From: Atopomonas sediminilitoris
GTDB lineage: Bacteria > Pseudomonadota > Gammaproteobacteria > Pseudomonadales > Pseudomonadaceae
NCBI RefSeq assembly: GCF_022601735.1
Contig: NZ_JAKUMM010000009.1
Location: 1 to 64,000 of the forward strand
Direction: 5' to 3'
Length of the DNA stretch: 64,000 bases
Shown here: positions 24,839-34,781 of the stretch, one piece after another
Position numbering within the stretch: the first letter of the stretch is position 1
Layout: every line of letters starts with the position of its first letter
Made by a program: the position numbers and the translations under genes
The notes under the pieces: model-generated
Told to the model about the DNA's origin: nothing
Databases searched by the model: none
Seen by the model: the letters and a program-made list of their open reading frames with translations, nothing else

Positions 24839-26922
24839 GCCACGCCCCCCACGGCACAGGCACCGTCACGGCAGGCCTCGCACACAGGGCAAAAGCTTGC
24901 ACCAAGCTCACGCGCCATTTTCGCCATTTGCAGTTGGCTATTCGCCAAGGCCAGCAACGGCTTTTCACCCGCGACATCGTGATCCGCCGCATTGGGTAGT
25001 AACGGCGTCAACAACTGCAACCCGCTGCCCTTGCCGGGGCTACCGCCGGAGTTGAGTTTGATTTGTGCGCCGCTCAAGGTGATGCCGCTGGGGTCGAGTT
25101 TGAGGAAGCTGCCGCCGGCGCTGGCGGTGAGTTCCATGCCGGCGTCGACCACCAGTTTGTTGCCGGCGTAGTAGTGGATTTCGTTGCCGGCTTCGACGAA
25201 CTGGCCGCTGCCGAGTTTGACGTGCTGGGTGTCGGCCACTTTCAGGTGGTCACTGAGTTTGACCTCGGTTTTGCGGTCTTTGAGGGTCAGGCGGTGCTCT
25301 TCGCCGCGAATCTCGGTGTGGCTGTTGGCCTCGACCGTGTCGTGCCGTTCGTTGCCGATGCGGATGCGCTGGTCGTGTTCGATGTTTTCGTCCCAGTCGC
25401 GCTGGGCGTGCAGGTAGATCTGCTCTTGGCCTTTTTTGTCTTCGATGCGCAGTTCGTTGTAGCCCCCGCCGCCGGGGCTGGAGAGGGTTTTGAACACGCT
25501 GCGGGTTTTATTCGCTGGAAGGTCGTAGGGCACCAAATGCTCTTTGTGGAACAGGCAGCCGGTGACCAGCGGTTGGTCGGGGTCGCCTTCTAAGAAGGTG
25601 ACCAGCACTTCCATGCCGATACGCGGGATGGCAATGCCGCCGTAGCGGTCGCCGGCCCAGTTACTGGCGACGCGCAGCCAGCAGCTGGTGTGTTCGTTGG
25701 CTGCACCGATGCGGTCCCAGTGGAATTGCACTTTGATGCGGCCGTATTGGTCGCAGTGAATTTCTTCACCCTGCGGGCCGGTGACCACGGCGGTTTGGCT
25801 GCCAAGTACTTGCGGCTTGCGGTGCACAAACGGCGGACGGTACGGCACTTGCCACGGGGTAACGAGGAACTGGTTACGGTAGCCCTGCTGAAAACCATCA
25901 GCGCTGGTTACGTCACTGCTGACGTGTTCTTCCAGCACTTGCGGTTGTTTGCCTTGGTGGATGACTTCGGTAAGCAGCCACAGGTCGTTGTAGTCGGCTC
26001 GCGGGTGGTCGCTGATGGCCAGTAGATGACCGCTAACTAAGGTGGGCTGGTCGCTGTCGCCTTGGCCTTGTTGGTAATCGGCGCGGAGACGTTCTTGAAT
26101 GCGCTGGCTTAAGTGCTTGCCGCGCGGGCGTTCGGTGAAGGCACCGGGGTAGTCGTAGTCTTCTAGGTCCGGTTCGCGGCGTTCGTCATTGGGCTGGAAG
26201 GCTGCTTCCATCAGCAGGCGCGGCTTTTCAAAGTCGTAATCGCGGCGCGTCACGCGGCGGGTACGGCTGGCCACGCGCACGGCGAAGTGTTTGATCACCG
26301 GTTCATCGGCGGTCATGCCGCTGTCGGGCAGGTAAACGGTCGGCTGGCCGAGTTTGCGGAAGCTGGTTTGATCGTCGCCAAACACCAGCACATGGCCGGC
26401 TTGGCTGTGCTCGAAGTGGTAGTGGATGCCCTCTTCTTCACACAAGCGCTGGATAAAGTGCAGGTCGCTTTCGTCGTATTGCACACAGTAAGCACGCTCG
26501 GGGTACAGGCTGCCGAGTTGAAAACGGTAATCGGTGCGGGTGATACCATGTTCTTCCAGCACAGTGGCGATGATGTCGGCCACGGTTAAGTGCTGAAAGA
26601 TGCGCTGGTTATGGCGTAGCGCCAAGTAGCTCAACTGCGGCTGCAGAGTGACGTGATAGCGGGTTAACCGGTGACCCGACTCGCCCTGCTCGACCCGTTG
26701 CAGCAGGCCATGTACGCCTTCGCCTTGCGGGGTATAGGCGAGAAAGGCACGGCGGTGCAGCAGCGACTCTAAATCCAGATCAGGCTGCTCGCTGATTAAG
26801 GTGATGTCGAAGCGGTACGGCTGGTTGAGTGCCTCGCGCCCCTCGAAGGCGAGCACTTGCAGGTCGTGCTCCAGCCCGTCGATGGCGAGGGTGAAATGCG
26901 CAGTATTGGCCGCGTTGAACAT
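24835..26922 (-). CDS. vgrG: VgrG spike protein, intact, adaptor-dependent type
   Basis: 695 residues starting MFNAANTAHF, SD AAGGAAG. The first 590 residues are near-identical to the VgrG at 9617-11674; the divergence is in the needle and tail. The tail after GSPGKGSG ends with a cysteine cluster (CPVCEACRDGAC), absent from the 9617 copy. It is followed by a DUF4123 adaptor, lipoprotein and lipase, so it probably delivers the lipase. It lies 21 bases behind the sigma54 activator gene. Confidence 0.97.
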   Translation of the reverse strand: MFNAANTAHFTLAIDGLEHDLQVLAFEGREALNQPYRFDITLISEQPDLDLESLLHRRAFLAYTPQGEGVHGLLQRVEQGESGHRLTRYHVTLQPQLSYLALRHNQRIFQHLTVADIIATVLEEHGITRTDYRFQLGSLYPERAYCVQYDESDLHFIQRLCEEEGIHYHFEHSQAGHVLVFGDDQTSFRKLGQPTVYLPDSGMTADEPVIKHFAVRVASRTRRVTRRDYDFEKPRLLMEAAFQPNDERREPDLEDYDYPGAFTERPRGKHLSQRIQERLRADYQQGQGDSDQPTLVSGHLLAISDHPRADYNDLWLLTEVIHQGKQPQVLEEHVSSDVTSADGFQQGYRNQFLVTPWQVPYRPPFVHRKPQVLGSQTAVVTGPQGEEIHCDQYGRIKVQFHWDRIGAANEHTSCWLRVASNWAGDRYGGIAIPRIGMEVLVTFLEGDPDQPLVTGCLFHKEHLVPYDLPANKTRSVFKTLSSPGGGGYNELRIEDKKGQEQIYLHAQRDWDENIEHDQRIRIGNERHDTVEANSHTEIRGEEHRLTLKDRKTEVKLSDHLKVADTQHVKLGSGQFVEAGNEIHYYAGNKLVVDAGMELTASAGGSFLKLDPSGITLSGAQIKLNSGGSPGKGSGLQLLTPLLPNAADHDVAGEKPLLALANSQLQMAKMARELGASFCPVCEACRDGACAVGGVA

Positions 26923-26943
26923 GGCGTATCTTCCTTGATCCGT

Positions 26944-28458
26944 TTACACATCCGCCGAGCTAATACGCAACCGTTCCATGCGATACAGCAGGGTGCGGCG
27001 TGGTAAGCCCAGTTCCTTGGCGGCGTGGGTTTGGTTGCCGTTATTGCGACGCAGTGATTGCAGCAGCAACTGCCGCTCAACCTGCTCCATGCATTCACGA
27101 AAACTCAGTGCGCCATTATCTGCCAGCAAGGTGGGCAGGGTCGTGGCACTGGTTCCCAAATTGAAATGCTCTGGGAGCAACTCGCCGCCCTCACACAGCA
27201 ACACCGCGCGCTCAACCAGCCCTTTGAGCTCGCGCACATTGCCGGGGAAGGCATAGCCGCGCAGGCTTTTGAGGGCTTCTGGCGACCAGCGACAAAGATC
27301 ACGGGTTAAAAACGCACAAGCCTTGTCGGCAAAGTGGCGTGCCAGTACGAGGATGTCGTCAGCGCGCTCACGCAGCGCCGGCAGTGCGATGGGAAAGCTG
27401 GCTAGGCGGTAATACAAGTCTTCGCGGAATTGACCCAGCCGCGCCATCCCTAACAGGTCACGGTGGGTGGCGGCGACAATGCGCACATCCACTCTGTGCG
27501 TTTGCGTCGAGCCTAACGGCCGCACTTCGCCCTCTTGCAGCACACGCAGCAACTTCGCCTGCAGGGTGAGCGGCATATCGCCAATTTCATCTAAGAATAA
27601 GGTACCGCCGTTGGCAGCATCCAATAGCCCTTCGCGATCACGATCAGCACCGCTAAAGGCCCCTTTGCGATAGCCGAACAGTTCGCTTTCTAACAGGCTC
27701 TCCGGCAGGCTGGCGCAGTTCTGCACGATGAAAGGCTTGTTGCGGCGTAAGCCATGATCATGGATGGCGCGTGCGGCTAACTCTTTACCGGTACCCGTTT
27801 CGCCGGTGAGTAACACGTTCACGTTGTTATCCAGCACCTTACTCAATAGCTGGTAAACACCGCGCATAGCTGGGCTGTCGCCGATCAAGCCATAGTCCAA
27901 GCTACGCACACGATTGTGCTCGCTTTGCGGGCCACGCAGACGGCACAACAACTGGTGCTGGCTCAGCGCAAAGCCACCTAGCTGCTGCAACGATTCTGCA
28001 AAGTGCGCCAAGCTACCGCTGCGCCGCCCCGCACATAGCAACACACCTTGCGTGCGGCCACGCGCATCCTGCCACGGCAAACACAACAAGCTGCGCCACG
28101 CCGGCGAACGCTCCGGCAAGAAAGCGGTGTCATAGGGACTGCTGAACAGGTCGCCAATGGCTAATACGCGGTTCTGGCACAAGCAATACTGCAGCAACTG
28201 TTGATCGGCATAGTCGGCGCTAAAGCGGCTATCGCCACCGGCGATACGCTTGCCATCTAGCCACTGGGCGCTGAGCTGCAACTGGGTGTGGGTATCGTCC
28301 AGTAAATACACTTGGCTTAACTGACTATCGGTTAAGCGTGCCAACGCCACGGCCAGCTCAGCCAGCAAATTAGGCACATCGGGCGCTTTACCCAAGGCGG
28401 TGTAATAGCTCAGCAAGCGCTCGGCATAGAGTGCAGGCCTAGGCATTGATTCAATCAT
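26944..28458 (-). CDS. vasH: Sigma54-dependent activator (VasH/Sfa2-like)
   Basis: 504 residues from the ATG at 28458 with SD AAGGAAG; an upstream GTG overlapping clpV lacks one. An N-terminal GAF-like sensory region (about 20-180) precedes a sigma54-interaction AAA+ domain with Walker A GETGTGKE, the ESELFGYRKGAFSGAD loop (GAFTGA form with S) and Walker B GTLFLDEIGDM. A Fis-type helix-turn-helix ends the protein (AAKELGLPRRTLLYRM). It should activate RpoN-dependent T6SS promoters such as the one before hcp at 40647-40662. Confidence 0.96.
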   Translation of the reverse strand: MIESMPRPALYAERLLSYYTALGKAPDVPNLLAELAVALARLTDSQLSQVYLLDDTHTQLQLSAQWLDGKRIAGGDSRFSADYADQQLLQYCLCQNRVLAIGDLFSSPYDTAFLPERSPAWRSLLCLPWQDARGRTQGVLLCAGRRSGSLAHFAESLQQLGGFALSQHQLLCRLRGPQSEHNRVRSLDYGLIGDSPAMRGVYQLLSKVLDNNVNVLLTGETGTGKELAARAIHDHGLRRNKPFIVQNCASLPESLLESELFGYRKGAFSGADRDREGLLDAANGGTLFLDEIGDMPLTLQAKLLRVLQEGEVRPLGSTQTHRVDVRIVAATHRDLLGMARLGQFREDLYYRLASFPIALPALRERADDILVLARHFADKACAFLTRDLCRWSPEALKSLRGYAFPGNVRELKGLVERAVLLCEGGELLPEHFNLGTSATTLPTLLADNGALSFRECMEQVERQLLLQSLRRNNGNQTHAAKELGLPRRTLLYRMERLRISSADV

Positions 28459-28468
28459 GGGCGCTTCC

Positions 28469-31096
28469 TTACGCAAATTCACAGATCACCGCCTGCTCAC
28501 CGTCCACGGTGGCGTGTACGTGCTTGAGTGTTTCACCACTGGTCATGCCGTCGAGCAAACAGTCGACCACCTGCGGCAACAGCAATTGCTCCAGTAGCTG
28601 ATCAATGAGGCGTGCGCCGCTCTCGCTGTGCGTGCACCGCGCCACCAGCTCGCTAACCAGCGATGGACTGAAGCTAAATGCCAACTGGCGTCGCGCTAAG
28701 CGCTCAGCAAAGCGCTGCAACTTGAGTTCAATCAGCTCGCTGAGCAGCGCGCCATTGACGGGGTAATACGGCACCACGCGCATACGCCCCAGCAGTGCCG
28801 GCTTAAAGTGGCGGCTCAGCGCAGGGCGAATGTGTTCCAGCAGATGCTCAGCCTCGGGGCGTTGGCCGTCAGCGCACAGTGCGCTGATTTGCTCGCTGGC
28901 GAGATTCGAGGTGAGCAGAATCAACGTATTGCGGAAATCGATTTCGCGACCTTCGCCATCGTTAGCCACGCCCTTGTCGAAGATTTGGTAGAACAGGTTA
29001 AGCACGTCGGGATCAGCCTTTTCCACCTCATCAAGGAGGATCACTGAGTAAGGCTTCTGGCGCACCGCCTCGGTGAGCATGCCGCCCTCGCCGTAGCCCA
29101 CGTAGCCGGGTGGCGAGCCGATCAGGCGCGAAACGGTGTGTTTCTCCTGAAACTCCGACATGTTGATCACGGTTAAAAAGCGCTCGCCGCCGTAGAGCAA
29201 GTCGGCCAGCGCCAGCGCGGTTTCGGTTTTACCTACACCACTGGGGCCGACCAAGAGGAACACGCCGGTCGGCGCCAGTGGATTATTCAGCCCAGCTGCT
29301 GCTGCGCGCATGCTGCGGTCAAGTGCCTGCACGGCCTGCTCTTGTCCGCGCACACGATTACGCAGTTCTGCGGCAAAGCTGGCCACTTTCAGGTTGTGTT
29401 CGCGCGCCAGCTGGCTGAGCGGCACGCCTGTCCACTGGCTGATCACCTCGGCAACCAGGCGTGGGCACACCTCGTAGCTGACCAAACGCTGCTCGCTTTG
29501 CAGCGCACTGAGCTCGGCTTGCTGGCGCACTAAGCGCTCGGCGGGGTTTTCTTGCACTTCTTCAGACGCCGGCTCGCTAGCCGCTTCATCTACGCCCTCT
29601 TCAGTCTGCTCTGCCTCAACCACCACAGGCTGGGCCAGCTGTTGGCGCAGGCTGAGCAGTTCGCTAGCCAGTTCACGCTGGGCTTGCCATGCGTTGGCCA
29701 GTGCGGCCTCTTGCTCACGCAATTGCGGCAGGCGCTCGGCTAACTCGTCCAGCATGCTGCGCTCGGCCAGCACCCCAGTGGCGTGGTCGCGCTCTAGCGC
29801 GGCTTGCTGGCGCTCGCCCTCGGCCAACTCGTTACGCAGGCGCTCCAGCGCCGCCGGCGGTGCCGCGAGACTGATGCGCACGCGAGCGCAGGCGGTATCG
29901 AGCACATCCACGGCTTTATCCGGCAGCTGACGACCAGCCAAATAACGGGCTGATAACTCAGCCGCAGCCTGCACGGCATCATCACGCAGGTACACGCCGT
30001 GACTTTGCTGGTACACCGGCGCAAGGCCGCGCAGGATGGTCACCGCTTCGCTGACCGTTGGCTCGAGCAGCTTGACCGGCTGAAAGCGCCGCGCCAGCGC
30101 CGGGTCTTTCTCGAAGTATTTTTTGTACTCGCTCCAGGTGGTGGCGGCGATGGTGCGCAGCTCGCCACGCGCCAGTGCGGGCTTAAGCAAGTTGGCGGCA
30201 TCCGAGCCACCGGCTTGTGCGCCTGCGCCGATCAGGGTGTGCGCTTCGTCGATAAACAAGATGATCGGCTTGGCTGAGGTTTTTACCTCGTCGATCACCC
30301 CTTGCAGGCGGCGCTCGAACTCGCCCTTCACGCTCGCGCCGGCTTGCAGCAGGCCCATGTCCAGCGCCAGCAGCTCAACGCCATGTAGCGCCTGCGGCAC
30401 ATCACCGTGAGCGATGCGTAGCGCCAAGCCTTCGACCACCGCGGTTTTACCCACGCCGGCCTCACCGACCACTATCGGGTTGTTCTTCCGCCGCCGCGCG
30501 AGAATATCGATCATCTGGGCGATAGACTCATCACGGCATAGCACTGGGTCGAGGCGGTTTTCTCGCGCTTGCTGGGTGAAGTTGTGGGTAAACCGTGCCA
30601 GCGCCGATTCGCCAGCGCTCACCGAGCGCTGAGGCACGACGCTGTCTTGACTGGCGATAAAGTCACGCAGGCGTGGCAGGTTAATCGCCGCTAACAATGT
30701 GGCACTGTGACTGCCGATATAGCGCAGTGGGCTTTCTAAAACGCTCAGCAGCAACGCCGCCTCATCAACTTGACTGCGCTTGAGCTGCAAACTAGCCAGC
30801 ATTAAGGCGTCTTGTAGCCATTGCACCAGCTCTTGGGCAAACACCGGGCTACGGGTTTCACCCAACTCACCGCGCGGCTGCAGCTGCTTGGCCAGCTCGG
30901 CGCTATCTAACTGTGCATCGTTCAAGGCGCGAGCGAGCAAGCTTTGCGGGCCGGCGTCGAGCAACACCAGCAGCAAGTCTTCAGGCAAAATTTTACTGCC
31001 AGCGCGGGCCACACAGCGCTCGGCGGCGGCTTCTAGGTGCCCCCGACAAGCACTATCAAGCGCTTGTACCAGCTGTTGTAGGTCGACATTGATCAT
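28469..31096 (-). CDS. clpV: ClpV (TssH), sheath-recycling AAA+ ATPase
   Basis: 875 residues. The start at MINVDLQQL (31096) has SD AAGGA; an ATG seven codons upstream is less well placed. An N-terminal Clp domain is followed by AAA1 (Walker A GEAGVGKTAVVEG, Walker B LFIDEAHTLIGAG), a coiled-coil middle domain rich in E/Q/L (about 410-560, with an acidic insert EEGVDEAASEPASEE) and AAA2 (GPSGVGKTETALAL; ILLDEVEKAD). It extracts TssC from contracted sheaths. The acidic insert in the middle domain is notable. Confidence 0.97.
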   Translation of the reverse strand: MINVDLQQLVQALDSACRGHLEAAAERCVARAGSKILPEDLLLVLLDAGPQSLLARALNDAQLDSAELAKQLQPRGELGETRSPVFAQELVQWLQDALMLASLQLKRSQVDEAALLLSVLESPLRYIGSHSATLLAAINLPRLRDFIASQDSVVPQRSVSAGESALARFTHNFTQQARENRLDPVLCRDESIAQMIDILARRRKNNPIVVGEAGVGKTAVVEGLALRIAHGDVPQALHGVELLALDMGLLQAGASVKGEFERRLQGVIDEVKTSAKPIILFIDEAHTLIGAGAQAGGSDAANLLKPALARGELRTIAATTWSEYKKYFEKDPALARRFQPVKLLEPTVSEAVTILRGLAPVYQQSHGVYLRDDAVQAAAELSARYLAGRQLPDKAVDVLDTACARVRISLAAPPAALERLRNELAEGERQQAALERDHATGVLAERSMLDELAERLPQLREQEAALANAWQAQRELASELLSLRQQLAQPVVVEAEQTEEGVDEAASEPASEEVQENPAERLVRQQAELSALQSEQRLVSYEVCPRLVAEVISQWTGVPLSQLAREHNLKVASFAAELRNRVRGQEQAVQALDRSMRAAAAGLNNPLAPTGVFLLVGPSGVGKTETALALADLLYGGERFLTVINMSEFQEKHTVSRLIGSPPGYVGYGEGGMLTEAVRQKPYSVILLDEVEKADPDVLNLFYQIFDKGVANDGEGREIDFRNTLILLTSNLASEQISALCADGQRPEAEHLLEHIRPALSRHFKPALLGRMRVVPYYPVNGALLSELIELKLQRFAERLARRQLAFSFSPSLVSELVARCTHSESGARLIDQLLEQLLLPQVVDCLLDGMTSGETLKHVHATVDGEQAVICEFA

Positions 31097-31147
31097 GCGG
31101 TAGTCCTTAGCGTGCATGAGGCACGCGGCCCTTGCGGGCTCATCCTT

Positions 31148-32158
31148 TTAACGATTAGTACGACTGCCCAAGGTGACGACACCTTCGGCGTTATTCAGCC
31201 CCAGCCAGCTGGTCCAGCCCAGGCGACAGGTGTTGTCCTGCCCTAAGCTGAGCTCGCGCATGGCATCGCGCCTAATTTGCAGGCGCAGGTCGTAATCCAT
31301 GGGGTCTCGCAGGGTAAAGCGCACCAACTCGCACAGCGGTACATAGCCGTCACCGATGGGCAAAAACTCGTGGAAGCGCTCCCAGTCCAACTCGCGAATA
31401 TGAATACGGAACTTGCCGCCGCGATCGCGCACCCGCTCACCCAGCACCAAGCTGTCACCCAAGCCACTGTTGCGCAGGCCTAAGCCATTGCGCTGCTCAG
31501 GGAGGATTTCCACTTGGCGCTCAAGGCATTGCTCAATGCGCAGGTCGGCGTGCTTGAAGTAGTAACGCAACACCGACTCAATCAGCGCCGCCGAATGGGC
31601 ACGCAAGCTAAGCAGGCCGAGATAGGGCAACAGGCGCTTCCAGTTCAGCTCTGAGCTTTGCCGTAGTTCACTGCCACCCAAGCCAATCAAGGCGAATAGG
31701 CGCTCGGAGAACCGATCACGGGCGCCGACCTGATAGCTGGCGCGGTATCGATATTTCCGCCAAATCGGCAATAACAAACGCTGCAGCCGGTGGTGAAACA
31801 GATCCAGAAAGTCGCGCGTGGGGTTGCCGTCTTCGCTGTCACCCAGCGCTTGCTCGCCATAAAACGCCGGCAACGGCGAGTTAGCCCCGCACAAGCCGAT
31901 CACGTTTAAGCGCATGCGCGCACGCAACACACCGTGCTCGTGAAAGAACTCCACGCGGTCGACATCGCTACCAGGAAAGCCAAGGCTGGGGTTGGCGTGT
32001 AACTCTAAGCAATCCTCCACGTCATCCGCCGATAACTGCGGATTAGCCTCGGCTAGCGCGTGATGCACCTGCTCCATCGCTTGGAACAAGTGGTAGAGAC
32101 GAATCTCACGGCTTAAACGGGTCAGAGAATGGGCTGCATGCCCATACGCGGCGTCCAT
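31148..32158 (-). CDS. tssG: TssG baseplate protein
   Basis: 336 residues, typical length. The family pattern FRIHIRELDWERFHEFLPIG near the C-terminus and the central LPYLGLLSLRAHSA are present. It starts 37 bases before the tssF stop, the usual overlap for this pair. TssG binds TssF and TssK in the baseplate wedge. A 51-base gap separates it from clpV. Confidence 0.96.
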   Translation of the reverse strand: MDAAYGHAAHSLTRLSREIRLYHLFQAMEQVHHALAEANPQLSADDVEDCLELHANPSLGFPGSDVDRVEFFHEHGVLRARMRLNVIGLCGANSPLPAFYGEQALGDSEDGNPTRDFLDLFHHRLQRLLLPIWRKYRYRASYQVGARDRFSERLFALIGLGGSELRQSSELNWKRLLPYLGLLSLRAHSAALIESVLRYYFKHADLRIEQCLERQVEILPEQRNGLGLRNSGLGDSLVLGERVRDRGGKFRIHIRELDWERFHEFLPIGDGYVPLCELVRFTLRDPMDYDLRLQIRRDAMRELSLGQDNTCRLGWTSWLGLNNAEGVVTLGSRTNR

Positions 32159-33891
32159 GCGTACTCCTCCCCTTGTTCACTGTTAACCCTCAGTTCGTGA
32201 TACGAGTTCAAACTGGCGTAAAGGGCGAAAAACTCATTGAGTATCGAGGCAAACAAGAACAAATCACCCTCGCCGATAAAGCACTCCTGATCCATGCTCA
32301 GCACCGTTCGCACGCCGCGCACTGGCAAGCCTTTGAGCAAGCGATCGACGTGCTGATGGGCGATACCGGTCAAGCCACTGAGTTGGCGGCGACTGATACG
32401 GTCGGCGTGTTGATCGTAATAACGGGGAAAGTCATACGTTTGCAGAATCACCCGCAGCGCATTGACGTCAGCCAGCGACAGATAATTCAGCGACATATTG
32501 GAAATCAGCTTCCACAAAAAATCACGATTAAGCGGCGGCGCATAATGCGCGGTGGCCGGCGTGATGTTGCGAAAACGCAAGAACTCCGGCGTGTCTTCAC
32601 TCGGCAAACAGATATCGCCCACGGCCAACTGGCGCGGCAAATTCTGATTACTGCACGTCAGCTCAATCGAGATGGTTTCGTGCTGCTCGCCTTGGCGCTG
32701 ACTGAAACTTAAATACGTCTCGAGATTGCTATCAAGCAGCGATGGCCGCTGCCGGACGCTGTAATAAGGCCGCGCCCGTTGCGCACCGCTGGCCGGGTCG
32801 TGCTCGAACGACTCAAACGGCACGTACTCCTCATAACCTTGCCCACCCGGACGCCAACCGGTCACGCGCTCAACGGCAAACACCCCGCAGTGCTCCGTCT
32901 TGTGCTCGGCAGGTAGCAGCAAGTATTCGTCCTGCTTGCCATCCATGCGGATCGGCAAGGCATCGTGGGCAAAGAGGTTGACCACGGGCGTGCAATACAG
33001 GCGCACGTTATCCAGTGTTGGGCGAATGCGATACGCCGTGGCTTTGCAAATATCAAAGGTCAGCTCAAAACCACGGGCTTGCTTGAGTATCGCCTCCGGC
33101 AGCTGAGCGATACGCTCTAGCCCCTGCACATCGACAAACAAAAACTTATCTTGGAACGCGTAATACTCCTGCAGCAGCCGATAGCCGCGGAAGGTGTTGA
33201 GTGGATACGGCATTAGCGCATCCTCTTCCGCAAAACCAACCGGCTGCACCTGTTCGGGACGCAGATTAAATTGCGCCTCCAGTGGCTTGCCTTCGCCATC
33301 CAAGAGCGTGACCTGAATGCCACTTAAATTGCGCAGCAATGACAGATACAACATCTGACTGATAAAGCGTTCGCCGGCCAAATGCAGACGCAACGAGCGC
33401 AGTGCCACATCGCCCAAATGGCCGTCGGCGCTCATGGCTAAAGTGAGCTTGAGCAACGCACCGTCGCCCTGCACCGAATACTCCAAAGCCGTGGCGGCTA
33501 GGGCATGCACCGTGGTGGCGTAACACGTGCGAAACTGGCAGCGCACGCCATGCTGCGGCTTGGCCTCAACACTGGTATGGCGCACGACCGGCACACTGTT
33601 GGCGCTGTGTTTGAGTGGCTCAAACTGCAGCATGCTGAACGCGGGCATCGGCCGCATGTAGTTAGGCCACAGCAGCTGCATGAGTGAGTGCGTCAGCTCT
33701 GGCAGCTCATCATCGATCTTTTGTCGCAAACGCCCGGTTAAAAAGGCAAAGCCCTCGAGCAGACGTTCAACATCCGGATCATGACTGCCCTGCCCCAAAA
33801 ACGGCGCCAACGCAGGGCTACGCTCAGAAAAGCGCTTGCCCAGCTGGCGCAGCGCGCTGATTTCGCTTTGGTAATAGTGATTAAAAGACAT
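32122..33891 (-). CDS. tssF: TssF baseplate protein
   Basis: 589 residues, normal for TssF. It begins MSFNHYYQSEISALRQLG, then SPALAPFLGQGSHDPDVERLLEGFAFL, a diagnostic N-terminal pattern. It forms the baseplate wedge with TssG, TssE and TssK. In most clusters it directly follows tssE; here a PAAR-led cargo block of 2.2 kb separates the two. Confidence 0.97.
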   Translation of the reverse strand: MSFNHYYQSEISALRQLGKRFSERSPALAPFLGQGSHDPDVERLLEGFAFLTGRLRQKIDDELPELTHSLMQLLWPNYMRPMPAFSMLQFEPLKHSANSVPVVRHTSVEAKPQHGVRCQFRTCYATTVHALAATALEYSVQGDGALLKLTLAMSADGHLGDVALRSLRLHLAGERFISQMLYLSLLRNLSGIQVTLLDGEGKPLEAQFNLRPEQVQPVGFAEEDALMPYPLNTFRGYRLLQEYYAFQDKFLFVDVQGLERIAQLPEAILKQARGFELTFDICKATAYRIRPTLDNVRLYCTPVVNLFAHDALPIRMDGKQDEYLLLPAEHKTEHCGVFAVERVTGWRPGGQGYEEYVPFESFEHDPASGAQRARPYYSVRQRPSLLDSNLETYLSFSQRQGEQHETISIELTCSNQNLPRQLAVGDICLPSEDTPEFLRFRNITPATAHYAPPLNRDFLWKLISNMSLNYLSLADVNALRVILQTYDFPRYYDQHADRISRRQLSGLTGIAHQHVDRLLKGLPVRGVRTVLSMDQECFIGEGDLFLFASILNEFFALYASLNSYHELRVNSEQGEEYAWTPRMGMQPIL

Positions 33892-33912
33892 CGCTCTTCC
33901 CTGAAAGATACA

Positions 33913-34380
33913 TCACGGACACAGCGACGCATCGCGGATTGTCCACGTATGCACCCCATTGCCCTGCCGCTGATACGGCGACTGCTTAAGCTGAGCCAAA
34001 AACTGCGCCTTATCCAAAGTGCGCTGTTTTTCCTGGGCGAACAGCGTTAGCTGGTAGCTATCAGGCACGCTGCTTGGCAAGTCGTTGATTAACGCCACGT
34101 GCGAAAACACTTCAATTACGCCACCGGGTTCTACATAGGCCACATCCAGCTCATGGCCTTTCGCGTTGGAGTAGTCCTTAACTGCGATACGTACGGGAAA
34201 TATACAAGCGTTTGCAAAAATAGCCGTAAAGACTGGTTTGCCCTGCACAGCACAACCCAACAATAAAGCAGGCAAAAAAATCACCACTGAAATTCGCCAA
34301 GAAAATAAATAAATAAGGTTACGAGCTCTGCGATAACAAACCGCCAACGCCTCTCGCCCCACGCCCCAACACAACCCCAT
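33913..34380 (-). CDS. Hypothetical exported lipoprotein in PAAR cargo block
   Basis: 155 residues, family not recognised. The ATG at 34380 overlaps the stop of the upstream gene by one base (TAATG). A long basic N-terminal extension leads to a hydrophobic stretch ending LPALLLGCAVQ, a good lipobox (Cys about 43); a shorter start is possible. The mature part carries three more cysteines. It is the last gene of the cargo block before tssF and is likely an immunity or accessory protein for the 281-aa candidate effector. Confidence 0.6.
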   Translation of the reverse strand: MGLCWGVGREALAVCYRRARNLIYLFSWRISVVIFLPALLLGCAVQGKPVFTAIFANACIFPVRIAVKDYSNAKGHELDVAYVEPGGVIEVFSHVALINDLPSSVPDSYQLTLFAQEKQRTLDKAQFLAQLKQSPYQRQGNGVHTWTIRDASLCP

Positions 34381-34781
34381 TAGCGCCCACCCTCATACGC
34401 AAACTTATTACTCAACCAAGACGACACATAGATACAAACAACAATTACAAGCCATCCAGACGCAACATAAAACAAGGCACGAAGAGGGTGCTGCGGCAAA
34501 AGCAGCGCAGCCGTAGCGATAGAGAAAACCACACCAGCACCATATTTAACTTTCCGAAATGGGATAAATACAACCAGCAGATTCGCCACAGAAAAAACCA
34601 AAAGCACCAAGTAAAAAACAGCGCCTGGCGCTATGCCTCTGGACCCGAATCCACCATTCCATAGCAAATACAAATGGTGCGCTATATCGTTAGTCACAAC
34701 AAACAGAACGAGACCTAGACCGTGAGCAAGTGCGCTGACTAAGCATGTTTTCCAGTAGCTGCTCATCTTCATTTTTTCCAA
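34380..34781 (-). CDS. Small four-helix membrane protein, immunity candidate
   Basis: 133 residues with about four transmembrane helices (e.g. LGLVLFVVTNDIAHHLYLL; FYLVLLVFSVANLLVVFIPF; VVFSIATAALLLP; GWLVIVVCIYVSSWL). No family recognised. It overlaps the 281-aa candidate effector by 13 bases and is AT-richer than the core genes around it. A multi-TM protein next to a possible toxin suggests immunity at the inner membrane. Confidence 0.6.
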   Translation of the reverse strand: MEKMKMSSYWKTCLVSALAHGLGLVLFVVTNDIAHHLYLLWNGGFGSRGIAPGAVFYLVLLVFSVANLLVVFIPFRKVKYGAGVVFSIATAALLLPQHPLRALFYVASGWLVIVVCIYVSSWLSNKFAYEGGR